NCBI RefSeq assembly: GCF_014207595.1
Contig: NZ_JACHGY010000002.1
Location: forward strand, 1 to 60,787
DNA: 60,787 bases
Reading direction: 5' to 3'
From: Algisphaera agarilytica
Lineage (GTDB): Bacteria; Planctomycetota; Phycisphaerae; Phycisphaerales; Phycisphaeraceae
Numbering within the stretch: position 1 is the stretch's first letter; each line of letters begins with the position of its first letter. The notes under the pieces are model-generated. The model had not been told where the DNA came from. It did not search any database and was given only the letters and a program-made list of their open reading frames with translations. Of this stretch, positions 7,482 to 17,393 are shown one piece after another. Made by a program: the position numbers and the translations under genes.

Positions 7482-9074
7482 ATGACGCTCATCGCCTCGT
7501 CCAATCTCGGATACACCCCCTACGTCGTACTCGGCGGGTACCTTGTTTTCTTGCTGGTTCTGGGGCTATTCAGTTTCCTGAAGAGCCGTGGGGCCAGCGA
7601 CGCCGAGGCCGACTACTACCTGGCCGGTCGGGGCCAGGGAATCCTGGTGACCTCGTTGACGATCATGGCGACCTACTTTTCCGGGTTCGCGATCCTCACG
7701 TTTCCCGGCTGGGTGTATAGCCATGGCATCTCGCCGATGCTGTACGCGTTGAACCTCCCGGTGGCCGCCGCAGCGATCTTCATCATCGGCAACCGCATCC
7801 GGGCCGCGGGGCGCAAGCACGGGTTTATCACCCCCGCCGACATGATCATCCATCACTACGGAGACTCTCGCCTTCTGCGGGTGCTTGTGGTGCTCACCGG
7901 TGCGCTCTACGCGATCCCTTACATCATCATGCAGGTGAAAGCGGGCGGCGAGCTTGCCGAGGGGCTTTTTAAGGATACGCCGCCGTTCCATCTGATGGGC
8001 ATGGAGATCACCATCTACGAGGCGGGGGTCTTCACGCTGGCTCTGATCACGATGCTCTACGTGTTGGTGGGGGGGATGCGTTCGGTCGCCTGGACCGATG
8101 TCGCGCAGGGGCTGCTATTGCTCTCGGCGATGCTCGTATCGGGTTTGGCGATCTTTTATGCCCTCGACGGCCCGGGTAACTACTTCAAGCAAGTCACCCA
8201 GCTCGACGGCGAATTCCTGACCATGCCCGCATTCGGGCAGCGGTTTAACGCGACCTCGGCCCTGACGTTCTGCCTGTTCGCGTCCTTGGCTTCCGTGATC
8301 CAGCCCTCACAATGGATGCGGTTCTACTCCGCACGTAACCGCGACACGCTGCGCAAAACCTCAATTATCTTTGCCACGGTATTGCCCCTGTGTTTCCTGG
8401 TCGGGGTGTTCCTCGTGGGGCTGGGGGGGCAGGTGTTGTTCCCCACCGGCTCCGAAGAAGCCGCAGCCAGTCTCGCCCGCCCCGATCAGATCGTCATCCT
8501 TGTGATCTCTCAGACGCTCCCGGAGTTGTTCAGCACGTTTGGGGTGTTTGTGGTCACGCTCATCCTGGTGGCGGTCATGGCGGCTTCGATGTCCACCGCC
8601 GACTCGGCGCTTCACGCCCTGTCGGGTATCGCCACTCGTGATATCTACAAGCCGCTGCGTCCGCAATCGACCGAGGCCGAGCGGACATGGTTTGGCCGCG
8701 GGGTCATTGTTGTGGCGACGCTCGTTTCGGCGTTGATCGCCCACGGATTGGCCGATACACCGTTCTTGTCGACGATCACGCAGTTCTTCTTCCTCGCCAT
8801 GGCGTTTTCCGCCCAGCTCCTGCCGATTACTATCGACATGCTTTTCCTCAAGAAAGGCAGCGCTCCGGGGGCAGTCGCCGGACTCGCGGCGGGCCTCCTG
8901 ACGGTCTGTCTGTTTCCGGGTATCAGCCCGTTGCTGTTCGGCGAGGAATCGGGGCTGGTTCAAATCACCACTCAGCTGAAATCTCACGCTGATGTGGGGA
9001 TGTACGGCATCGTGGTCAATGTTATGGTTTTCATTGCCGTAGATCGTATTGTCCATGTCATTCGTAAGAAGTGA
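7482..9074 (+). CDS. Sodium:solute symporter (SSS family)
   Basis: A 530-residue integral membrane protein with about 13 hydrophobic segments and family features. Examples are the N-terminal DYYLAGRGQG region (about 46-55), the ATYFSGFAILTFPG segment (about 64-77), and the STADSALHALSG region near residue 370 in the sodium-site helix. It probably imports the substrate of the operon (sugar, cyclitol or organic acid) with sodium. It is the last gene of the run, and there is no strong hairpin right after it. Confidence 0.9.
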   Translation: MTLIASSNLGYTPYVVLGGYLVFLLVLGLFSFLKSRGASDAEADYYLAGRGQGILVTSLTIMATYFSGFAILTFPGWVYSHGISPMLYALNLPVAAAAIFIIGNRIRAAGRKHGFITPADMIIHHYGDSRLLRVLVVLTGALYAIPYIIMQVKAGGELAEGLFKDTPPFHLMGMEITIYEAGVFTLALITMLYVLVGGMRSVAWTDVAQGLLLLSAMLVSGLAIFYALDGPGNYFKQVTQLDGEFLTMPAFGQRFNATSALTFCLFASLASVIQPSQWMRFYSARNRDTLRKTSIIFATVLPLCFLVGVFLVGLGGQVLFPTGSEEAAASLARPDQIVILVISQTLPELFSTFGVFVVTLILVAVMAASMSTADSALHALSGIATRDIYKPLRPQSTEAERTWFGRGVIVVATLVSALIAHGLADTPFLSTITQFFFLAMAFSAQLLPITIDMLFLKKGSAPGAVAGLAAGLLTVCLFPGISPLLFGEESGLVQITTQLKSHADVGMYGIVVNVMVFIAVDRIVHVIRKK

Positions 9075-9240
9075 TTGCTTTGAAATGCGTGATGCTTAGG
9101 TGGATTTAATGTTTTGCCTCAATCGCTACGAAACTAAAATTCTCCGGATTCCGCGTATTGAATCGTTCGGGCTTTCCCATTTGGTCACCAAGGAATGTGA
9201 TTGTCCATGTGCTTGGTGGGTATGACTCGCATGAGGTAGC

Positions 9241-12200
9241 CTATCTATTTCTTTTCCGTGGAACCGATCGGAGTAGGGCCTTCATTTCAGGGGAATTGGC
9301 CATTTGGATCGCGGAAACACGGTCCGGCCCCTTAGCGTAAGGATCTGCTCCCAGGCGAAGAAGAAACTCCGCTGCTGCCAGGTTGTCGTACTCGGCGGCT
9401 TTTGAAATCAGAGTTGATGAATGGTGGCCACTCTTGAGCCCGCCGTTGACATCAGCCCCCGCTTCGACTTGATCGATAGCGGCCTCAAGGTCGTCACGCT
9501 CAAGCAAGATCCGCAACAGGATGTCGTGTTGACGATCACCTGCGAGATCAGCGTCGAGACTGATTCCCAGTTCGTCGACCATAGTCTGGAGCAGATTGTG
9601 GTGGCCGTTCGATGCGAGGATTGTCATTACGTTGACCTCTACGTCACGCATCGCCACCGAAGCCCTAGGCCTTCTAGAACCCTCAGTGCCACGGCGAAAC
9701 CCCCATTTATGATCGATGGGCAGGCCTGCTTGCTTCAAACGCTTGAGGTCGTCCAGAGAACCGTGGCGGGCTGCCAAAAACAACAAGCCGGTCGAGTTGG
9801 GCGGCTGTGCTCCGGATTTCAGTATTGCAGACAAGGCATCGGGTGAATCATAGGCCACGCAGTAGTGCCAAACGGTCGCGTTTTTAGCGTCTACGTGTCC
9901 GGCGTGTTCGATTTGATGCGGGTCTTTCAACATCACTCGGAGCATATCGCCGCGGTTATGCATCGCGGCGTATTGCAAGCTGGTGATGTATTCGCTTTTC
10001 GACGTTTTTTTGCAAATCGAGTGCCCGGATCGGACAAGCAATTCGACGGCACGCAGATCACCTCTAATGATGGCGACGTCGATGGGTCGGAATCGATTGA
10101 CCTTCAGGTAACTGATCCCCCTGGCTTCGGGGAATTGCATCGATTCAAATCGGGCAAAGTGGTCGAGATGCATAGGGCGGTCGAGGTGTGCGAGAACCCG
10201 GTAGGACCGATGAAGAACCGCAGCATGCGCCTCGGTGCCAAGTATCTGGTTGTGGCCTGTTGTCATGCCGCCCGCATCTAAGAGTTGGGCAAAGTTGCTC
10301 TGATCGTCACGCATCGCGGTCAACATCAAGGGCCTGACCCAAGGTCTGACTGCACTTTTGAGCTGTGGATCTGCCCCGGCTTCGAGGAGTTGTTTCACGA
10401 CGGAGTTGTGTCCGTATCGTGACGCCGCGATGAGCGGAGTCACGCCCGTGTGGGTGTTCATCACGTCGGGCGCTACGCCTTCGGCCAACAACTCGGTGAC
10501 CGCTTCAGAATTGCCCATGGCTGCGGCGGTGGTGAGGGCAGAGGATTGATTCGACGACTCGTCTGTCTGAGGCTGGTGGGGGGATCTGGAAGACTCGACT
10601 TCCATTGCGGCCAGGAGTTCGGCCTTCGCGTAAATCGAAACGTCCCATATCCCGGTCGGCGCAATGACAAACAGGTCGTGGTGGTCGCTTTCAAGTTGTT
10701 GGACCTGGCCTGGAACTACAAACTGTCCGACCAGGCGCCCTTGTTCTGGATTAAACAACAAAAGCCGTGACTCACCTGTTTGTTGGTGCTCTGGCCGGGT
10801 TAAAGTTCTGTTTCTTACAGATAATGGCTCGTAGGAGTTGCGGGTGACCTGTAGGATTGGCGTGGGAGGGGAGAAGACGATGGATTCGTCGCGATAAGCC
10901 AGCCATACCAAACCATCGGAAGCATGGGCAATCAGCCGTGCATGGTTTCCGATAGGAAGCTCCCAGACTTGGTGTTGCTTGAGGTCTTGGCTGATCTTGA
11001 CCAGTCGATCGTTTAGCACAAGCCAAGTCGCGTCGCTTCCGACACAACCCGTCTTCACATCCGTAGCGTGGTTGACGTCGGGCATGTACTCGGCCAGCCA
11101 ATCCGTTAGCAATACGGCATCGCCCGTGTGGATATCAAACCACCCACCGCTCTTGCCCGGGAAGCAGATATAGCGGCCGAGAGGCTTTCCGGGTAGACGC
11201 AGGCTTAACCCCTTGACCTCGACATCTCTGAATGTGGGGGGCGATGCGTTCAGATCAGACACGATGGAAGCGCCGGTGGCACCCACAGCGAGCAGGCGAT
11301 CGTTGTGTCGAATAATCTGAAAAATTCTCTGGTCGATAAGGCCGTGACGTGAAGAGAATGTTTGATGACGAGATTCGTTCGGATTTTCGCCGAGTTCGAG
11401 GCGTATCAGCCCGTCGCCTTGTGTGCCGAACCAGACTCGCCCGGGTTTCTGCCCTTCAGTTATATCAAGCACGATGGTGTCTTGGGGTAGATCGAATCCA
11501 GGATGTCCATCCGCCAGAGAGACGGGATGGAGGCAGCGTAAGTCACGCCGGTTGTCACCGTTGACCACGATCCGGTCATTTGTAACGGTAGCGCGGGGAT
11601 GGACGGAAGAAACCAGCCAGCCGTTGGCCCAGCGCGTTCGATCAAAGTAAGGCCTACTTGGCTTCGGCGTGACTTGGGGCCAATCGTTTTCAGTTCCCTG
11701 TACCCGAACCCTTAAGCTATGGGCTTCAGTAATTGGGAGTTCGGCGTGTGGTGTTTCGCGCACGAAGACTTTTGTGTCGTGCGGCATCATACTTCTCGCC
11801 CTTGCGAAGGGATCCTGACTGTTGTTTTCTTCGGTCCAACTCTCGCTACCGTTGCGTGTTCTTTGGATCGATTGGTTGATCAACTGCCGGACTTCGTCGG
11901 GCATTTCTATGGGCAGTGTGGGCAAAATATCTAACGGGTGAGGTGACTGCTTAGCCGATGGTAGCGGAGATTGATTGCTCGGGTCATCGTGCTGCGGTTT
12001 GGCCTTCAAAAGGCCGTATTTGAATTTTCCTTCAGCCCGCCGGCTAGCAAGCCATCGCCTGGTCTCTTCGGCATCAAACTCTTCGGGGACTGTGCCAACG
12101 GGTTCGGTTTGTGATTGTTTTGTGGGCTCGGTGTTTTGGCCGGAAATAAGCAGCCACATATATTGGGATTCTCCTCCATCCATATCTTTTGTGTGGATGG

Positions 12201-14430
12201 CGAGAGTTTTGTGTTGCCCCATTTCACGGGTGTGAATCTCGGTGATCGAGTGCGGCGGTGAGACCGTATCGCCGCGTCTCACGCGGGTCATCGGCGTGGG
12301 CCCGGATTTAAATAGAGTCCAGCCGTTGGCGTCTTTTTCCCGAGGGGTTTTTTTAGATGAGCGTTCCCTGCGTGAGTTTTCAATCTGTGCAATTTTTGGT
12401 GAATCCGGTCCGTCGGTGAGTAATGTCTGAAGTTTTTTGTGTTGAATGCTTTGAGCAACAGCCCATAACCTCGGGAAGTCTTCGGGGCGGATGGGCTCAT
12501 CGCCTTCTGTTAAATCTTCTTCAAAGATTCGTACGCCGAATACTAATACTGGCCACCAGGCATCAACTGCTTTGCGAACATGAGGGGCAGGATGCTTTTT
12601 GTTTTCGTGTAGGATGTTTACGAGGATGTCGAAAATTTCTTCCTTCTCGAAGGCGAAAAATTCATTTCTATTGGTGAAGCTGCCGTGGTTGTCTTGCCCG
12701 GAGCGGTTTATCGCTGTCTCGTGTGCTTGATTCCACCGCGACCATTCTTTACCCAGCCGAGTCAGATCAGCGAAGAGTTGGGTTTGTTGCTCACTTTTCT
12801 GTTTTGAGCTAAGTAAAGGGGGTGTTCCCAGCGGCGGGTGTTTGTATTTGAAATCGTTCTTGAATTGATCGCCGTCATAGCTCGCCCTGAAGCCCGCAAG
12901 CCGGTTCGAGTGTGTTTCCGCAACGGCTAGGCGTTTGAGGACGAGGTCGGTGAACGCTTCGTTCCAGGGCTGTATACCAAAAAACGATGAGTCGTGATCA
13001 AACGCCTCGGCTTTCTCACGATCGACGGCGGAGGGGTATTTTGCTTGGCGGATGGCTTGATCCAGATCGGCGGCAAAAGCGTCGAGCGCGGCCCATGGGT
13101 CTTGAGCGAGTTCGGGGTAGCCGGTGGATACCGCGGCGTGAGCCCGCTCCGGGTTTTGCGGGTCGAGGAAACGCGCGGCCCGGGCGGCGTTGAGCCAATA
13201 GAAAAACTGTCGTCCCCGCCAACCTTTAACCGGATCGTCGTGTCTGAATGCCGGAACATGCTTACGGTCAAATGAGCCTCCGGCCAGCAAGGCCGCGGCT
13301 TGTCGTCGAGCCGAACGAGATACCTTTGGGGGAATTGGTTCTAACGCCGCTGCCCAGGCTTCTTCCGCAAGTTCATGCATCGCGGTATCGATGTCCCGCG
13401 TTGTTGTTTCACGCTCGAAGGTACGTGCGTTGTTCCGTCCATTCCAGAAGTGCAGAAGAAGCCGAACGGGGGCTAATTCCGGGTCGCGGCCCACCTCTTT
13501 GTCTCCGGCAGCGGCGTCTGCGCCATGATCAGCAGCTCGTATCTCTTCAGCGGTCCCCCATAGGTAAGCATCGGCCGCGAAGGTCCAAGCGTCCGGGCTA
13601 ACATCCAGCAAGCCGGTGAGCAAGAGTTCTTGTTCGTCGAGCGAACGATCGGGGCGGTCAACCTCCACCAGACGCAGCCGGCCGTCGGCTTCGGCGAGCT
13701 TTCGTAATTGTTGGGGTCCTTCCGTGTTGAGTCGATTGAGTCGATCACTGAAACTGATGTTTCGGAAGTGCAGCAACATTACCACCGGTTTGTCGGCAGC
13801 TTCTTGCATATGTTCGTGGGCTTCGCGAAATAGCTGCTTGGCAATTGAAGCGAGTTCAAAGGCATCGGTGGTAGTGACCCTGTCTTTGGGCAAAGGAAGC
13901 GGAGTGTCGCGTGTAACGACCCGTGTAGCGGTTGCGGGATCAATGACCGAAAGGTAAAGCCCTGCAGTTTCTGGCGAGGCTTCGGGCTGCTGAAGGGCAC
14001 GGACTTCGCCAACCAAAATAAGGTCGCACAGCGCCCAACGCCCCAACGAGAGTGCGGCGCTGCTGCTGCGGGATGTCCCGGGTGTCAACGATCCAGATTG
14101 AGCCCATTCGAGCTCACGAAGCGCCATGTCCAAGTGACGTCTTTCGACCCAGTCGTACGGCACGTTGGACGCGACCATCGCACTCGAAGCGTCGAACCAT
14201 TCGGCGAGACGTTCGCTGGAAATCTGATTGGACCAGGGTTGTGTCGGTGCCACGGGTATCATCGTGACACGGGGTTTATTGGGATACTTTGGACGTTCAG
14301 GGCGATCAATCAGGTCTTCGGTAGTACTTGTTTCTGCCTGTGCATTCGATGTAATCAGATAAGGGACACATAGAGAACTGATCAGAATTAAGAGGCGCGC
14401 AGTTGCGAGATGGCCGGAATGGATGTTCAT
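9241..14430 (-). CDS. Giant secreted protein: CsgG-like N-terminus, propeller-like middle, C-terminal ankyrin repeats
   Basis: I start the gene at the ATG at 14428-14430, 34 bases after the preceding stop, because it opens with a signal peptide (MNIHSGHLATARLLILISS, ending near NAQA). This gives 1729 residues; an upstream in-frame extension to 14577 would overlap the previous gene and lacks such a start. Residues about 30-340 look like two degenerate CsgG/FlgO-type modules (LILVGEVRAL; VMLLHFRNISF). Residues about 340-900 are low-complexity and hydrophilic with no recognised domain. Residues about 960-1280 resemble two-component-regulator-type propeller blades (VWFGTQGDGLIRLELGE). Residues about 1290-1727 are ankyrin repeats (TPLIAASRYGHNSVVKQLL). 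It is the last gene of the sigma-factor operon. The function is unknown; a periplasmic or surface scaffold is the likeliest reading. Confidence 0.85.
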   Translation of the reverse strand: MNIHSGHLATARLLILISSLCVPYLITSNAQAETSTTEDLIDRPERPKYPNKPRVTMIPVAPTQPWSNQISSERLAEWFDASSAMVASNVPYDWVERRHLDMALRELEWAQSGSLTPGTSRSSSAALSLGRWALCDLILVGEVRALQQPEASPETAGLYLSVIDPATATRVVTRDTPLPLPKDRVTTTDAFELASIAKQLFREAHEHMQEAADKPVVMLLHFRNISFSDRLNRLNTEGPQQLRKLAEADGRLRLVEVDRPDRSLDEQELLLTGLLDVSPDAWTFAADAYLWGTAEEIRAADHGADAAAGDKEVGRDPELAPVRLLLHFWNGRNNARTFERETTTRDIDTAMHELAEEAWAAALEPIPPKVSRSARRQAAALLAGGSFDRKHVPAFRHDDPVKGWRGRQFFYWLNAARAARFLDPQNPERAHAAVSTGYPELAQDPWAALDAFAADLDQAIRQAKYPSAVDREKAEAFDHDSSFFGIQPWNEAFTDLVLKRLAVAETHSNRLAGFRASYDGDQFKNDFKYKHPPLGTPPLLSSKQKSEQQTQLFADLTRLGKEWSRWNQAHETAINRSGQDNHGSFTNRNEFFAFEKEEIFDILVNILHENKKHPAPHVRKAVDAWWPVLVFGVRIFEEDLTEGDEPIRPEDFPRLWAVAQSIQHKKLQTLLTDGPDSPKIAQIENSRRERSSKKTPREKDANGWTLFKSGPTPMTRVRRGDTVSPPHSITEIHTREMGQHKTLAIHTKDMDGGESQYMWLLISGQNTEPTKQSQTEPVGTVPEEFDAEETRRWLASRRAEGKFKYGLLKAKPQHDDPSNQSPLPSAKQSPHPLDILPTLPIEMPDEVRQLINQSIQRTRNGSESWTEENNSQDPFARARSMMPHDTKVFVRETPHAELPITEAHSLRVRVQGTENDWPQVTPKPSRPYFDRTRWANGWLVSSVHPRATVTNDRIVVNGDNRRDLRCLHPVSLADGHPGFDLPQDTIVLDITEGQKPGRVWFGTQGDGLIRLELGENPNESRHQTFSSRHGLIDQRIFQIIRHNDRLLAVGATGASIVSDLNASPPTFRDVEVKGLSLRLPGKPLGRYICFPGKSGGWFDIHTGDAVLLTDWLAEYMPDVNHATDVKTGCVGSDATWLVLNDRLVKISQDLKQHQVWELPIGNHARLIAHASDGLVWLAYRDESIVFSPPTPILQVTRNSYEPLSVRNRTLTRPEHQQTGESRLLLFNPEQGRLVGQFVVPGQVQQLESDHHDLFVIAPTGIWDVSIYAKAELLAAMEVESSRSPHQPQTDESSNQSSALTTAAAMGNSEAVTELLAEGVAPDVMNTHTGVTPLIAASRYGHNSVVKQLLEAGADPQLKSAVRPWVRPLMLTAMRDDQSNFAQLLDAGGMTTGHNQILGTEAHAAVLHRSYRVLAHLDRPMHLDHFARFESMQFPEARGISYLKVNRFRPIDVAIIRGDLRAVELLVRSGHSICKKTSKSEYITSLQYAAMHNRGDMLRVMLKDPHQIEHAGHVDAKNATVWHYCVAYDSPDALSAILKSGAQPPNSTGLLFLAARHGSLDDLKRLKQAGLPIDHKWGFRRGTEGSRRPRASVAMRDVEVNVMTILASNGHHNLLQTMVDELGISLDADLAGDRQHDILLRILLERDDLEAAIDQVEAGADVNGGLKSGHHSSTLISKAAEYDNLAAAEFLLRLGADPYAKGPDRVSAIQMANSPEMKALLRSVPRKRNR

Positions 14431-14464
14431 AAGGAAATGCCTTGGGGTTTTGCATAAGCCATGA

Positions 14465-15508
14465 TTATTCGGCTGGCTGGCTGTTTTCTTCCAGATAACG
14501 CAGCACTTCGATCCCTTGGGCGCGGCCGGCGGCTTGCAGAGCGTTCTTGCCCGATAAGGCGGGCGACAGATCAACACCGCGAGCGGTTTGTGCTTCCGCC
14601 AACACGATCGTGCCGGTTTGGCGGGAGATCATGTTGATCTCCGACCGCGCCCCCGCGACATGGAGTTGGCCCAGCTGGCCGCCGCGTTCGCTGAAGGCTT
14701 CGCCGGTGATGACATAATCCACACCGTCCAGGGACCGCGGCCAACCGCGGGCGTCGTTCCAGCCTTCGGCCTGTGCCCACTCCGCAAGCTCGTTGAGCGG
14801 GATGTCTTTCACGGTGACCCCGGCGGCGGCGAGTAGTGACTTGATCTCGGTTTCGACTGCGGGGTCGGGCACCTGCGGAACCCGGGGGGCGCCGGTTTCT
14901 TCCTCGGCGACGAATACGGCAATCGTCGGGAGTTCGCGTTCCTTGAGCGCGGTGAGGAGGTCCGGCACGGGGTCGGTGGGGCGGTCCTGGGCCACGAGTG
15001 AGCCGCCGTGCTCCTTAAGTGTCTGCACGATTTCTTCGCTGAGCTTGAGGAGCATCTGGTCGCTGGGGGTGTCCAGGTTGCCGCGTTCGACGACGCCTTT
15101 GAGCAGAGTGGTTTCGGTGCCGATGATCTTGGCGGTCATCATGCGGCTGTCGCCCAGCTCAAACGTTCGGCCCGCGACAATCAATTTGGCACCCACGAGT
15201 TTGCCAACCTTGACCGCCTCATTGGTGTCGGCCAGGCCGGTCAGCGACAACGCTTGTTCTTGGAGGACCTCATCGAGGACCTGCCGATCCACGACCCGGA
15301 ACGCTGGATCGCTGGAGAGCAGCATGGCGATGATTTCGCTGGCGTCGGCTCCGCTGAACTCGCTGTGTGCCGGGGATTCGAACGGCAGGACCGTGACCGT
15401 GAGGGGAGCGGGTTGCCCCTCGGGCTCCGCGCTGTCCTGAGCCACGAGCAGGGATGGGACCAGTCCGAGGCAGACCGATACGAAAAGGAGGAGGGCGCGA
15501 AGAGTCAT
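14465..15508 (-). CDS. Secreted CsgG/FlgO-like protein
   Basis: The start at 15508 gives 347 residues with a signal peptide (MTLRALLLFVSVCLGLVPS) and overlaps the stop of the preceding gene by 4 bases. A CsgG/curli-assembly or LpoB-like module is suggested by the pattern of VTVLPFES, then the nucleotide-free alpha/beta fold around LLSSDPAFRVVDRQVLDEVLQEQ and KVGKLVGAKLIVAGRTFE. A second, weaker half-module follows (TIAVFVAEE; DGVDYVITGEAF). Such proteins form or regulate outer-membrane assemblies. The Cys expected for a lipoprotein form is absent, so it may be soluble periplasmic. The role is inferred from fold and neighbours. Confidence 0.8.
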   Translation of the reverse strand: MTLRALLLFVSVCLGLVPSLLVAQDSAEPEGQPAPLTVTVLPFESPAHSEFSGADASEIIAMLLSSDPAFRVVDRQVLDEVLQEQALSLTGLADTNEAVKVGKLVGAKLIVAGRTFELGDSRMMTAKIIGTETTLLKGVVERGNLDTPSDQMLLKLSEEIVQTLKEHGGSLVAQDRPTDPVPDLLTALKERELPTIAVFVAEEETGAPRVPQVPDPAVETEIKSLLAAAGVTVKDIPLNELAEWAQAEGWNDARGWPRSLDGVDYVITGEAFSERGGQLGQLHVAGARSEINMISRQTGTIVLAEAQTARGVDLSPALSGKNALQAAGRAQGIEVLRYLEENSQPAE

Positions 15509-16494
15509 GGAGTAGCTCCCGGTGTGGAGGTGGGTTGTGTCTCGGATGGGGGTGGGAACGCCAGATAAACCAGCGAGTTGTAGAGTAGTTCGGCGGCCAG
15601 GGGATCGCTTCGCCAGTCGGTGACGGGCAGTTGCCAGTTGATCCGCATGCCGGGTGTTGTCCGGTCGATCCACACCAGGGCGTCGAGGAGGGGCGTCGGT
15701 TCGGACTTGGCTTCGGCGGCCGGATCGGCAGCGGACTCGGGGTTGGGCCAACCGGCGACGATGTGGCCGTCCCCTTCGAAGCGCCGCGCTACCACGACGG
15801 CGCTTCGGTTGACCCACCGCGGCTCCAGCCACGACGGATCAACACGGGCCAATAACGGGTGGTCTTGGTCCCACTTGATCGGCGTCACGGTCCGAAGGAC
15901 CGATCGCGGCGTGTACCGCGGATCGTTTTGCTCCCAGACGACGACCCTTGCGCCTCTTGCCAAGGCACGGCCCACGGTTCTCTCCAGCGATTTATCCAGC
16001 ATGTTGCCATCAATAATGATCCAACTGAACAGCGCCGAGGGGTTGATGTCCTCTGCGGAGAAGGTGGTCACTTCAAGCCCCATGTCCCGAAGAAGCGTCT
16101 CCAAGCCGGGGCTCGGATCATCCGTTACGACAGCCACAGGACCCGTGATGACCTCCGAGAGAGAAGGGTGATCGAGGGTTGGCGGATGGAGCCAGAGGGC
16201 GGCTTCCTGCGTCGCCAGTTCTTCGCCGTCGGACAGAATCTGTTGATGGAGTATCAGCGGAGTGACGACCCGCACCTCGGGCAGGTCAAGCTTGAGCGTC
16301 GCCCCCGCTTGCGGGACGGTGAGTCGACCTTGCTGGAGCACGATCGAGTGGTGGGTCAGTTGCCACGAGATTTCGAGTAGCCCCGGTGTCTCCTCGATGG
16401 CGGGGTGGATTTGGATTGTGGTGGTTTGGCCTCCACGCACATGGCCGCCGTGGGGCAACACCAGAACCAGTAGCACGGCGGCGAGTGTGTTCAT
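15505..16494 (-). CDS. Secreted hypothetical protein in the sigma-factor operon
   Basis: A 329-residue product starting with a signal peptide (about residues 1-22). The middle (about 115-200) reads like an alpha/beta domain of the glutamine-amidotransferase-like or VWA-associated type, with GPVAVVTDD, LLRDMGLEVTTFS and SWIIIDGNML. I see no catalytic triad. The N-terminal third looks like a beta-sandwich. It overlaps both neighbours by 4 bases (ATGA), so it is a fixed part of the operon. No function is recognised. Confidence 0.75.
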   Translation of the reverse strand: MNTLAAVLLVLVLPHGGHVRGGQTTTIQIHPAIEETPGLLEISWQLTHHSIVLQQGRLTVPQAGATLKLDLPEVRVVTPLILHQQILSDGEELATQEAALWLHPPTLDHPSLSEVITGPVAVVTDDPSPGLETLLRDMGLEVTTFSAEDINPSALFSWIIIDGNMLDKSLERTVGRALARGARVVVWEQNDPRYTPRSVLRTVTPIKWDQDHPLLARVDPSWLEPRWVNRSAVVVARRFEGDGHIVAGWPNPESAADPAAEAKSEPTPLLDALVWIDRTTPGMRINWQLPVTDWRSDPLAAELLYNSLVYLAFPPPSETQPTSTPGATP

Positions 16495-17393
16495 CCGACC
16501 TCCCGGCTGGAAGCTGGCTCACCCAGCCCGAGACGCAGCACGTAATCACCGCGAGGGGTGTGGATGCGACCAACGTCCTGGATCGTCATGTTGTCGATCC
16601 GCACCGTCGTGCTCAGGTATAGGTCTGCATCCAGGAAGAGCCCAACGGTGAGCGTCGACGGCTGGCTTGGCTCCACGCTTTTCGAGAGATGCAACTTGTA
16701 ACGGAGTGGTTGGCGATCGGGACGCGGGACGGTGACGGTGACATCTTGGCCGGGGAAAAGCGCGATGTCGGTCGTGAGATATTCCTGGTCGGGGGTGATG
16801 AGCGACAGCCGGGTGACGGTTGGTTGGAGTCCATGGATGGCGGTGTCGCTGAGGCCGATCTGGGTGTCGTTGTCGGTGGTCGCGATCCATCCCGCGCGGT
16901 GGTCGTAGAACCCGGCCAGGTCAGCGAGGATCGCGCTCTGCTCACTCGGAGAATCGGGCAGCCAGCGCGTCGGATCGTCGTTGGCCAGGGTGGTCGCAGG
17001 GCTTGAGGCGGTTTCCCCCGAGCCATCGAACCCGCGAAGACCCACGACAAAAGCAAGGGTGAGTGCTGCCGCCACGGCCCCGCCGACCAAGGCGTACGTC
17101 CAGCTCCCCCGGGGGTACGGTCGCGTTGGGCGGTTGCCTAGCGATGGTGTGGGTGTGGATGCTTGGATGGAACCCAATGCAAGCTCCACGAAACCGTCTT
17201 CGTCTGCGCGCGACAACTCAGAATGCTCGGCGGTATCCGACAGCCGTTGGCGGATCCTGTGGAGCTGTTCGAAGTCCTGAGCCAACTCGGGGTCTTTCTC
17301 CAGTGTGGACGCGATTTGGGCCAAGCGCTCAAGGTCCCGGGGCGAGAGGTCACGGTCGAGCAGTTCTTCGATCATCGAGGGGGTATCGGTCAT
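16491..17393 (-). CDS. Single-span membrane protein, probable anti-sigma factor
   Basis: Starting at the ATG at 17391-17393, which overlaps the sigma-factor stop, the product has 300 residues. It has a cytoplasmic acidic helical part of about 95 residues, one transmembrane helix at about 97-120 (WTYALVGGAVAAALTLAFVVGL), and an extracytoplasmic beta-rich part of about 180 residues. This is the standard layout of an anti-sigma factor encoded after its ECF sigma factor. The zinc-binding HxxxCxxC anti-sigma motif is absent. The role is inferred from topology and order. Confidence 0.75.
   Translation of the reverse strand: MTDTPSMIEELLDRDLSPRDLERLAQIASTLEKDPELAQDFEQLHRIRQRLSDTAEHSELSRADEDGFVELALGSIQASTPTPSLGNRPTRPYPRGSWTYALVGGAVAAALTLAFVVGLRGFDGSGETASSPATTLANDDPTRWLPDSPSEQSAILADLAGFYDHRAGWIATTDNDTQIGLSDTAIHGLQPTVTRLSLITPDQEYLTTDIALFPGQDVTVTVPRPDRQPLRYKLHLSKSVEPSQPSTLTVGLFLDADLYLSTTVRIDNMTIQDVGRIHTPRGDYVLRLGLGEPASSREVG

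Noticed and set aside
14431-14577. N-terminal extension of the giant protein
   Set aside because: It overlaps the preceding gene and lacks a signal peptide, whereas the ATG at 14430 begins one.
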